Part shown: piece after piece, positions 1-6,166 of the stretch | Numbering within the stretch: the stretch's first letter is position 1 | Layout of the letters: the number at the start of each line of letters is the position of its first letter | Source: Lachnospiraceae bacterium | GTDB lineage: Bacteria > Bacillota_A > Clostridia > Lachnospirales > Lachnospiraceae | NCBI GenBank assembly: GCA_017416055.1 | Contig: JAFQDI010000157.1 | Location: 1 to 6,357 of the forward strand | Reading direction: 5' to 3' | Length of the DNA stretch: 6,357 nt | Program-made: the position numbers and the translations under genes | The notes under the pieces: model-generated | The model's input: the letters and a program-made list of their open reading frames with translations, nothing else | Told to the model about the DNA's origin: nothing | The model's database searches: none

Positions 1-852
1 CCCGGTATCCGTACGGTTGTGTTTCTGAAAGGATGTCCGTTACGCTGTCTTTGGTGTCACAACCCGGAAGGATTGTCCTCCGATCCACAGATAATGTATA
101 ATGCTGAGCGATGTATCGGCTGCGGCGAATGTGTGAAGGCTTGCCCGAACGGGTGTCATACACTTGCTAACGGAGTTCATCGGATAGACCGGGAGCGATG
201 TACAGGCTGCGGAGCATGCGTGGGAAGTTGCTTTACTGGAGCACTCGCGTTGATTGGCAGGAGGATAAGTGTAGCTGAAGTAATTGCGGAGGTGAGCCGT
301 GATCGGGAATTTTACCGGGAAAGCGGCGGCGGGATAACATTATCTGGTGGAGAACCTTTGTGCCAGGCTGCATTTTCATTAGAATTGTTGAAGCAGGCGA
401 AGAAAGAGGGCATACATACCTGCGTGGAGACTTCAGGATTCGCAAGTGAAAAGGTGATTGGGGAGATTGCTTCGTACACCGATTGTTTTTTATTTGATTA
501 TAAGGCGACGGGCGAAGATGCGTATCGGGAATTTTGTGGAGTATCACAAGCACCGATCTTGAGAAATTTGGCTTATCTCGACCGACTCGGAGCAGAAGCT
601 ATCCTTCGATGTCCGATTATTCCGGGATTGAATGATACAGATATGCATTTTGAAGGAATTGCAGATATAGCACTTCGATTTGCGTGCATAAAAGAAATTC
701 ATTTGATGGCATATCATCGTCTGGGAATTTCGAAAGCGGAGCAACTGGGAGTTGCTGTGAAATATGAGGGAGAACCGCAGCAGAAGGAATTGATCGAAAG
801 GTTTTGCAAGAAGATAGCGGACCGTACAGGAAAAAAAGTAATGATTGGATAA
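1..852 (+). CDS. Glycyl-radical enzyme activating enzyme (radical SAM), 5'-truncated by window edge
   Basis: The reading frame is open from base 1, and the codons before the first possible start (GTG at 19) already read PGIRTV. This matches the DGPGIRTVVFLKGCPLRC opening of GRE activases, so the true start lies outside the window and perhaps 15-25 residues are missing. Counting from base 1, the radical-SAM CX3CX2C motif is C12, C16, C19 and would hold the [4Fe-4S] cluster that cleaves S-adenosylmethionine. A ferredoxin-like insert follows with two CX2CX2CX3C sets (C38/41/44/48 and C67/70/73/77), the usual activase layout with two auxiliary clusters. SGGEP (115-119) is the SAM-binding motif, and the AYHRLG segment near the C-terminus is also typical. 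In this family the enzyme abstracts a hydrogen from the conserved glycine of a partner GRE. The partner is almost certainly the gene starting 15 bases downstream, in the same operon. The subfamily does not reveal the partner's substrate. Confidence 0.95.
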   Translation, partial: PGIRTVVFLKGCPLRCLWCHNPEGLSSDPQIMYNAERCIGCGECVKACPNGCHTLANGVHRIDRERCTGCGACVGSCFTGALALIGRRISVAEVIAEVSRDREFYRESGGGITLSGGEPLCQAAFSLELLKQAKKEGIHTCVETSGFASEKVIGEIASYTDCFLFDYKATGEDAYREFCGVSQAPILRNLAYLDRLGAEAILRCPIIPGLNDTDMHFEGIADIALRFACIKEIHLMAYHRLGISKAEQLGVAVKYEGEPQQKELIERFCKKIADRTGKKVMIG

Positions 853-867
853 AAAGGAGGAGACTGA

Positions 868-3189
868 ATGAGAGATTATCGCAGTACAGAGGAACGTCTT
901 GCCTTTAGCGAGCGTATGCAGATGGTGAAAAATGATATACATACCCGATTGAAATGTCGCAAAGATCGCGAAGGTACCCAAATTGAACCGGTGTCTACAC
1001 ACGGATTGAATCCTTTTGTAGATGAATTTGAGGAGCATCCTGATACGCCTTACGTAATCAATCTGGCAAATGGCATTGTTCGCTCCTGGCTGGTGACGGA
1101 GATGAAGATCTATCCCCATGAAGCGGTTGTCGGAATCGTTCGTCCCACTTATCCGGTATACGAGCATTTTCATATCGGTCTTGTGACACAAAGCGAAGAG
1201 TATTATGATTCCTTTGGATATTCTCGAGCAGAAATGGAGAGAACGAGTCGGTTGAAGAAGAGACTGAAGCCGATGACGAAATCGCATGTTGAACGATTGG
1301 GAATTGAGCGCTGCGGTGCTGAAGCATATCAAGCGATTACAAAGGAGAAGTTATTTGATGCAGGGGATTATCAGGGACATACTATCCCGAATTACGTTAC
1401 CTTGCTGGAAAACGGACTGGATGGCATGCTGGAAAAGATTGACTTCTGGGCGAAAAAAAATCAGCGGGATCAAGAAACTGCTGACTTTTATGAGGCAAAC
1501 AGGATTATTGTTCGTGGAATGATCGCATATCTTGAGCAGTATTCCCGATATGCACTGGAATTGGCGCAGAAGGAGGAAGATCACGTACAGAAGAAATACT
1601 ACACTGAGATTGCGGAAAACTGTGCGTTTGTGGCTCACCGAAAACCGGTAACTTTATATCAGGCGGTTCAGTTGATGTGGTGTCTGTCCATGTGGGATTG
1701 GGTGGACTGCCTCGGACGCGTGGACCAGTATCTGTATCCGTTCTATCGGACTTCTCTTGAACAGGGAGATGTAATCAGCGTGGAAGAATCCATTACGTCC
1801 ATTATGTTTAAGCTTTGGGAGGCCGGTGCGCATAATTCTACCCTTAGTGGATGCAGACCGGAAGATGGCAGTGATGCGACCAATGAGCTGACATATCTGT
1901 TTTTGCAAGTATTGAGAAATATCCATGACACCCATCCGCGTATGGTAGTGAGAGTACGGGAAGACGCTCAGCAAGAGTTGTTGGATTTGGTTGTTAAAAT
2001 TTGGTCTGAGGGTATGGCGGATCCGACCATTGTCAGCGATAAACTGGTGATCCCCGCATTGCAGAGAGTCGGGGTTACTTTGTGGGATGCTCGAGACTAT
2101 GGAACGGCAGGTTGTCAGGAGATTGAGGTTCCGGGAAAGAGCAATATCGGCTGTGAGGACGGAAGAATGAATCTGGCCAAAGTGCTCGAGGTGACGCTGA
2201 ACGGAGGAAAATCCATGAAAGGATCCGAGATGCAGATCGGTCCGAAAACGAAACCCTTCGTGGAGTGCGAGACTTTTGAAGAGCTTTATGAGGCATTTGA
2301 AACGCAACTTCGTTATTTTACTAAAATACATTGTGAGCTTTGTTCGGCCGGACAAGAGATTCGTGTGGCAAATCATTCGAAGTTGGTAAAGGGCGTGTTT
2401 ACCGATGGTGTGTTGGAGCGTGGAATTAATCATGATGCGGGTGGTCCCATCTATGGATATGGTATGATCGAAACTGCCGGTGTTGCTGCGGTTGCAGATT
2501 CCTTTACCGCGATTCGTAAACTAGTTTATGAGCAGAAACGTTTGTCCAAAACCGAACTGATGGATATGCTCCGGGCGAATTTTGAAGGATTCGAGCGTGA
2601 ACGACAGATGCTCCTGAATATGGCACCGAAGTTTGGCAACGATGATCCGGAAGCGGATGAGATGGCAGTACGGGTGCTGAACTCTTACTGGGATGAACTT
2701 GCCAAATATCGTTCCGTGCGTGGCGGTGTGTACACGGGAGCTTGTTCGCTGCTTACGAAGGGAATCAAATACGGAGAAAAAACAGGCGCGCTTCCGGATG
2801 GAAGATTTGCGGGAGAGCCTTTGGGAAATACCATGGGTCCCAGACCGGGAGCAGATCATTTGGGTCTGACCGCGATGCTTTCATCCGTGGCAAAGCTTCC
2901 GCTGCATAAAGGAATCGGCGGAACTACCTTGAATGTGAATCTTCCTACGAAGATGCTGGAAACAGAAGCGCAGCGCAAAAATGTGGTGTCTCTGATCAGA
3001 ACCTTTATGAACGGAGGCGGACAGATGGCACAGATTTCTACGGCTAATCTGCAGGATTTGCTGGACGCACAGGTACATCCGGAGCGTCACGGAGATTTGA
3101 TTGTCAGAGTGGGCGGCTACAGTATTCAGTTTGTTCAGTTGAATCGCAAAGCGCAAAATGAGATTATTTTGAGGTACCAAAGAGCATGA
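868..3189 (+). CDS. Glycyl-radical enzyme of the dehydratase/lyase type, substrate unknown
   Basis: This is a 773-residue PFL-like glycyl-radical enzyme, a normal length for the family. The ATG start has an ideal AAAGGAGG site at 853-860. The C-terminal radical loop RVGGYS places the radical glycine at G750. The Cys loop reads AGCQE with C416 and E418. True pyruvate formate-lyase has two adjacent cysteines here, while glycerol/propanediol dehydratase, choline TMA-lyase, hydroxyproline dehydratase and related enzymes have Cys-x-Glu, so a C-O, C-N, C-S or C-C cleavage is more likely than PFL activity. GHTIPNY (170-176) and GGPIYGYG (525-532) are further family motifs. The Cys loop (Q417, then EVPGKSN) and the YG in place of the usual YN do not match any characterised member I can recall. 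There is no long N-terminal extension of the kind that targets some GREs to microcompartments, and no shell genes are visible. It is probably cytosolic and oxygen-sensitive, activated by the gene just upstream. Databases may label it formate acetyltransferase, which the active site argues against. Confidence 0.93.
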   Translation: MRDYRSTEERLAFSERMQMVKNDIHTRLKCRKDREGTQIEPVSTHGLNPFVDEFEEHPDTPYVINLANGIVRSWLVTEMKIYPHEAVVGIVRPTYPVYEHFHIGLVTQSEEYYDSFGYSRAEMERTSRLKKRLKPMTKSHVERLGIERCGAEAYQAITKEKLFDAGDYQGHTIPNYVTLLENGLDGMLEKIDFWAKKNQRDQETADFYEANRIIVRGMIAYLEQYSRYALELAQKEEDHVQKKYYTEIAENCAFVAHRKPVTLYQAVQLMWCLSMWDWVDCLGRVDQYLYPFYRTSLEQGDVISVEESITSIMFKLWEAGAHNSTLSGCRPEDGSDATNELTYLFLQVLRNIHDTHPRMVVRVREDAQQELLDLVVKIWSEGMADPTIVSDKLVIPALQRVGVTLWDARDYGTAGCQEIEVPGKSNIGCEDGRMNLAKVLEVTLNGGKSMKGSEMQIGPKTKPFVECETFEELYEAFETQLRYFTKIHCELCSAGQEIRVANHSKLVKGVFTDGVLERGINHDAGGPIYGYGMIETAGVAAVADSFTAIRKLVYEQKRLSKTELMDMLRANFEGFERERQMLLNMAPKFGNDDPEADEMAVRVLNSYWDELAKYRSVRGGVYTGACSLLTKGIKYGEKTGALPDGRFAGEPLGNTMGPRPGADHLGLTAMLSSVAKLPLHKGIGGTTLNVNLPTKMLETEAQRKNVVSLIRTFMNGGGQMAQISTANLQDLLDAQVHPERHGDLIVRVGGYSIQFVQLNRKAQNEIILRYQRA

Positions 3190-3746
3190 AGATAACAGAA
3201 AAGAATAAGGTGAGCGAAGAGCTTTCATTGACCGGATTGGAGCAGAGTCTTTCCTTTGGATTAAAGGCCCTTGCAATAATTACCCTGATCAACATTGCGA
3301 TCATGTACTGGTTGCCGATGCAGATTCCGCTGAGCTCCTTTTCTGCAATCAAGCTGATGTTTCTCGCTTACGGGGATGGACAGTACATATTGATTCCGGT
3401 TAGTGTGCTGATTTGTGGCCTTCTCTTTGTCGGAGGATGGTCGGTTCAGAAAAAAAGAATTGTGTTTCCTGTATTGACCTTTTTTTACCTGCTTTATGAT
3501 TTTATCGAGCTGTTGCTCCTCACCGTTTCCGATTATCTGGCGGAAAATGGTTATCTGCGGTCTGATCTGGCAAGTTTGATGATTACGACCTTGTTGGGTG
3601 TACTGCTGAGTGTTTATTGTACACTGTACTGGAAAGATAAGCTTGAATTAAAGAAAAAAGTTGTTGTGCAGGTAATTTTCTGGTTTTTGGTAACTTGCTG
3701 TCTACTGGCGGTAGCAGGGCAGTGTATTAATATGCTGCGGGCATAA
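3186..3746 (+). CDS. Hypothetical membrane protein, about five transmembrane segments
   Basis: I do not recognise this 186-residue protein. Hydrophobic stretches at about 26-47, 67-85, 92-114, 128-149 and 159-181 suggest five membrane helices, separated by short charged loops (QKKR near 88-91, KDKLELKKK at 150-158). A polar N-terminal tail of about 20 residues precedes the first helix and there is no cleavable signal peptide. No enzymatic motif or conserved charged membrane residue stands out apart from D105/E108 inside helix 3. The ATG overlaps the stop of the glycyl-radical enzyme gene (ATGA, 3186-3189), with only a weak GAGG 11 bases upstream, so translation is probably coupled to the enzyme gene. 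That points to a role connected with it, such as substrate or product passage or a membrane anchor, but this is inference from position only. It is small for a stand-alone transporter. ATG is preferred because of the overlap and because the frame opens there. Confidence 0.8.
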   Translation: MKITEKNKVSEELSLTGLEQSLSFGLKALAIITLINIAIMYWLPMQIPLSSFSAIKLMFLAYGDGQYILIPVSVLICGLLFVGGWSVQKKRIVFPVLTFFYLLYDFIELLLLTVSDYLAENGYLRSDLASLMITTLLGVLLSVYCTLYWKDKLELKKKVVVQVIFWFLVTCCLLAVAGQCINMLRA

Positions 3747-3793
3747 AAAAGTTAAATTGTCAAGTAAAAACACTTGACAACCATTTCTTTTTC
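3746..3793 (+). terminator. Inverted repeat with A-tract and T-tract; likely terminator of the GRE operon
   Basis: TTGTCAAGT (3757-3765) and ACTTGACAA (3772-3780) form a perfect 9-bp stem around a 6-base loop (AAAAAC). The stem is preceded by AAAAAG (3746-3751) and followed by CTTTTT (3787-3792), which can themselves pair, the arrangement typical of a Firmicutes terminator that could work in both directions. It starts right at the stop codon of the membrane-protein gene. Weak points are the AT-rich stem and the CCA that interrupts the start of the T-rich tail. The right arm also contains a -35 hexamer, so the repeat could instead, or also, be an operator. Confidence 0.5.
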
Positions 3794-3802
3794 GTGTATA
3801 GT
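3774..3802 (+). promoter_or_regulatory. SigA-type promoter of the ylxM-ffh operon
   Basis: A perfect -35 hexamer TTGACA (3774-3779) is followed after exactly 17 bases by TATAGT (3797-3802), which differs from the -10 consensus at one position. Transcription would be expected to begin about 6-9 bases after the -10 box, around 3808-3811, at or beside the GTG start of ylxM. It is the strongest promoter-like pair I see in the window and lies at the only clear operon boundary. The -35 box is embedded in the right arm of the inverted repeat. Confidence 0.8.
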
Positions 3803-3810
3803 ACCATTCG

Positions 3811-4164
3811 GTGATGAATGTGGAGAAGATTGTTGAGCAAACGTTATTATATGATTTTTACGGCGAGCTGCTGACAGAGCATCAGCGCCAGATATATGAA
3901 GATGTGGTGTTCAACGATTTATCGCTGAGCGAGGTCGCCGAGGAGCGGGGGATTTCCCGACAGGGAGTTCACGATATGATCCGCAGATGTAACAAGCAGT
4001 TGGCTGATTATGAGGAGAAACTTCAGTTGGTGGCGAAGTTTGTGAATACCCGCGCGAAGGTCGAGCAGATTCATGCGCTGGCTCGTCAGTGTGGCGAGAC
4101 TGGTGATGTGCGTCTGGTCACAGAAATCGAGGCGATCGCTTCGGAGATCGTCGGCGAACTGTAG
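3811..4164 (+). CDS. ylxM: YlxM-family helix-turn-helix protein, SRP-associated
   Basis: This 117-residue protein matches the YlxM/p13 family, which in Firmicutes sits directly before ffh and is thought to bind SRP RNA or modulate the SRP cycle. YDFYGELLTEHQ (14-25) is the family's N-terminal signature. LSLSEVAEERGISRQGVHDM (37-56) is a sigma-factor region 4-like helix-turn-helix, and the rest (about 61-117) is charged and helical, probably coiled coil. Two starts are possible: GTG at 3811 or ATG at 3814; family proteins begin only a few to about ten residues before the YDFY motif, so either fits. No Shine-Dalgarno precedes either start, and the promoter -10 box ends at 3802, which implies a leaderless or near-leaderless message. 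ffh follows after 34 bases in the same operon. Identification is strong; the exact molecular role is poorly settled for the family. Confidence 0.93.
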   Translation: MMNVEKIVEQTLLYDFYGELLTEHQRQIYEDVVFNDLSLSEVAEERGISRQGVHDMIRRCNKQLADYEEKLQLVAKFVNTRAKVEQIHALARQCGETGDVRLVTEIEAIASEIVGEL

Positions 4165-4198
4165 GATTTAAGTGAGTGTGAGTTTGGGAGGTTAGTCC

Positions 4199-5530
4199 GT
4201 GGCATTTGAAGGCATTTCGGAAAAACTGCAAAATATATTTAAAGGCTTGAAAAGCAAAGGTCGCCTGACCGAAGCTGACGTGAAGACAGCGCTTCGCGAA
4301 GTAAAGATGGCTCTTCTGGAGGCAGATGTTAACTTCCGCGTGGTGAAGCAGTTCGTGAAGTCGGTTGAGGAGCGGGCTATCGGACAGGATGTGATGAACA
4401 GCCTGACACCGGGACAGACCGTGATCAAGATTGTGAACGAAGAGCTGGTGAAGCTCATGGGTAGTGAGCCGGTGCGTCTGCCGATGCATTCGGGACTGAA
4501 TGTTCTGATGATGGTAGGCTTGAACGGTGCCGGTAAGACGACCATGTCAGCGAAGTTGGGCGGTGAGCTGAAGAAGTATCGCAGACCTCTCTTGGTAGCG
4601 GCGGATGTTTATCGTCCCGCAGCGATCGAGCAGCTGCAGATTAACGGTGGAAAGGTTGGCGTTCCCGTGTTTACTATGGGAGATAAGCACAACCCTGTGG
4701 ACATCGTGAAAGCGGCCATTGAGCATGCCGGAAAGAACGGAAACGATCTGGTGATCGTGGATACCGCCGGACGTCAGCATATTGATGAGGCACTGATGGA
4801 GGAACTGGTAGCGATCAAGGCAGCGGTGAAGATCGATCAGACGATCCTCGTTGTGGATGCCATGACCGGACAGGACGCAGTGAATGCGGCGAACAGCTTC
4901 AACGAGCGCATCGGCATTGACGGTGTGATTCTTACGAAGTTGGATTCTGACACCCGAGGCGGTGCGGCCCTTTCCATCCGTGCAGTGACCGGAAAGCCGA
5001 TCCTGTACTCCGGCGTGGGCGAGAAACTGACGGATATCGAGCAGTTTTACCCCGATCGTATGGCTTCTCGAATTCTCGGCATGGGCGATGTGATGAGCCT
5101 GATCGAGAAGGCAGAGGCGGCATATACAGAGGAACAGGCCGATAAGCTGGCGAAGAAGTTCAAAAAAGCCGAGTTTGATTTCAATGATATGCTGGAACAA
5201 TTCGACCAGATGAAGAAGATGGGCAGTCTTCAGGATATCATGGGAATGCTCCCCGGAATGGGAAACAAGCTGAAAAATGTGGAGATTGATGACAAGGCGA
5301 TGAACAAACCGAAAGCCATCATCCTTTCCATGACGCCGAAGGAGAGAGCAAATCCCAAGTGCATCAATCCTTCCCGTAAGCGCCGTATCGCGGCAGGTGC
5401 GGGAGTTGAGGTGAGTGATGTGAACCGCCTGCTCAACCAGTTTGAACAGAGCAAAAAAATGATGAAGCAGATGTCAGGAATGATGTCCGGCAAGGGCGGC
5501 CGCAGAGGCGGATTTAAATTTCCCTTCTAA
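4199..5530 (+). CDS. ffh: Signal recognition particle GTPase Ffh (SRP54)
   Basis: Ffh binds signal sequences of nascent membrane and secreted proteins together with 4.5S/SRP RNA and delivers ribosomes to the receptor FtsY at the membrane. The 443 residues are full length. The helical N domain occupies about 1-95. The G domain has the P-loop GLNGAGKTT (107-115), DVYRPAA (136-142), G3 DTAGR (188-192), TKLD (246-249) and DTRGG (251-255). The linker DRMASRILGMGD (286-297) leads to a methionine-rich M domain with the RNA-binding SRKRRIAAGAG (392-402) and a glycine/basic tail ending in FKFPF. The start is GTG with GGGAGG at 4186-4191, seven bases upstream; the resulting MAFEGI N-terminus is the family standard. 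Two small deviations are Q193 where DTAGRL is usual and S250 where TKLDGD is usual. The gene is intact and is co-transcribed with ylxM upstream and probably rpsP downstream. Confidence 0.98.
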   Translation: MAFEGISEKLQNIFKGLKSKGRLTEADVKTALREVKMALLEADVNFRVVKQFVKSVEERAIGQDVMNSLTPGQTVIKIVNEELVKLMGSEPVRLPMHSGLNVLMMVGLNGAGKTTMSAKLGGELKKYRRPLLVAADVYRPAAIEQLQINGGKVGVPVFTMGDKHNPVDIVKAAIEHAGKNGNDLVIVDTAGRQHIDEALMEELVAIKAAVKIDQTILVVDAMTGQDAVNAANSFNERIGIDGVILTKLDSDTRGGAALSIRAVTGKPILYSGVGEKLTDIEQFYPDRMASRILGMGDVMSLIEKAEAAYTEEQADKLAKKFKKAEFDFNDMLEQFDQMKKMGSLQDIMGMLPGMGNKLKNVEIDDKAMNKPKAIILSMTPKERANPKCINPSRKRRIAAGAGVEVSDVNRLLNQFEQSKKMMKQMSGMMSGKGGRRGGFKFPF

Positions 5531-5590
5531 CAACAAAACCTGATAATCATAGATAACAAAAAAGGAAAACATACCAGGAGGTAAATTAAA

Positions 5591-5836
5591 ATGGCAGTAA
5601 AGATGAGATTGAAGAGAATGGGTCAGAAGAAGGCACCTTTCTACAGAGTGGTAGTAGCAGATTCCCGCTCTCCCAGAGACGGAAGATTTATCGAGGAAGT
5701 TGGTTACTATGATCCTAACCAGAATCCCAGCGTTGTAAAGATTGACGAGGAGAAAGCTAAGAAGTGGCTGGCTACCGGTGCACAGCCTACTGAGACTGTT
5801 GCTAAGCTTCTTAAGGTTGCAGGCATCGAAAAGTAA
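5591..5836 (+). CDS. rpsP: Small ribosomal subunit protein S16
   Basis: This 81-residue basic protein is ribosomal protein S16, an early-binding component that stabilises the 5' domain of 16S rRNA in the 30S subunit. The N-terminal [19 protein letters not shown] and the following [22 protein letters not shown] (about 20-42) are the family signature, and the length is normal for Firmicutes. AGGAGG at 5576-5581 stands nine bases before the ATG. The 60-base gap after ffh is A-rich with no hairpin or convincing promoter, so read-through from the ylxM promoter is likely. The ffh-rpsP-khpA-rimM order is the conserved Firmicutes arrangement. Confidence 0.98.
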   Translation: MAVKMRLKRMGQKKAPFYRVVVADSRSPRDGRFIEEVGYYDPNQNPSVVKIDEEKAKKWLATGAQPTETVAKLLKVAGIEK

Positions 5837-5854
5837 TTTCCCGGGAGGCAGCGT

Positions 5855-6082
5855 ATGAAAGATTTAGTGGAAGTAATTGCCAAGTCTCTGGTGGAGAATC
5901 CGGATGAAGTGGTAGTTACCGAAACCGTTGATGGCGAAGAGATCGTCATGGAGCTTTCGGTAGCGCCCTCTGATATGGGTAAGGTTATCGGAAAACAGGG
6001 CCGTATTGCAAAAGCAATCCGTAGCGTTGTAAAAGCAGCCGCTTCCAGAGAAGAGAAGAAAGTAGATTTGAAGATTCAGTAA
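5855..6082 (+). CDS. khpA: KH-domain RNA-binding protein KhpA (YlqC)
   Basis: This 75-residue protein is a single type-II KH domain. The GxxG nucleic-acid-binding loop is GKQG at 46-49 in MGKVIGKQGRIAKAIR, followed by the expected helix. In Gram-positive bacteria KhpA binds RNA, often paired with KhpB (Jag/EloR), and affects cell elongation and division in streptococci. The ATG is preceded by GGGAGG at 5843-5848 with a six-base spacer, and the gene starts 18 bases after the rpsP stop, so co-transcription is likely. Length and motif are ordinary, and the position between rpsP and rimM is the canonical one. Confidence 0.96.
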   Translation: MKDLVEVIAKSLVENPDEVVVTETVDGEEIVMELSVAPSDMGKVIGKQGRIAKAIRSVVKAAASREEKKVDLKIQ

Positions 6083-6087
6083 TGTGG

Positions 6088-6118
6088 AGGGCTGCTGCAC
6101 AAAATGTGTGGCAGCCCT
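6088..6118 (+). other. Strong hairpin between khpA and rimM; attenuator, processing or weak terminator element
   Basis: The arms AGGGCTGCTGCACA (6088-6101) and TGTGTGGCAGCCCT (6105-6118) pair over 14 positions, including two adjacent G-T wobbles, around a three-base AAA loop. The stem is GC-rich at its base and begins six bases after the khpA stop. A proper U-tract is missing: the following bases are TAGTTGTATGGG, so full intrinsic termination is doubtful. It may reduce read-through into rimM, protect an RNA 3' end or mark a processing site. Confidence 0.6.
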
Positions 6119-6166
6119 TAGTTGTATGGGTAGCATTTTATCGTATGATTTGAGGAGTCTAGTAGT

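Noticed and set aside
1452..1459. Run of eight A residues in the GRE gene as a possible frameshift site
   Set aside because: The frame continues intact with conserved family sequence on both sides, and no stimulatory structure or alternative-frame product is apparent.
868..3189. Annotation as pyruvate formate-lyase
   Set aside because: The active site has a single Cys followed by x-Glu rather than the adjacent cysteine pair of PFL.
544..3352. Long open frames on the minus strand opposite the activase, GRE and membrane-protein genes (for example 544-1332 and 1654-2433)
   Set aside because: They lie antisense to clearly coding genes, their translations are rich in Ser/His/Ile/Leu/Arg without recognisable motifs, and the plus-strand genes explain the sequence.
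4118..5493. Minus-strand open frames opposite ffh
   Set aside because: Shadows of a full-length, motif-complete ffh; no motifs of their own.
5542..5547. GATAAT as a -10 box for a separate rpsP promoter
   Set aside because: No acceptable -35 hexamer lies about 17 bases upstream, and operon read-through explains expression.
6122..6149. Possible promoter before rimM (TTGTAT, 16 bp, TATGAT)
   Set aside because: The -35 matches poorly, and transcription would start inside the rimM ribosome-binding site, removing it.
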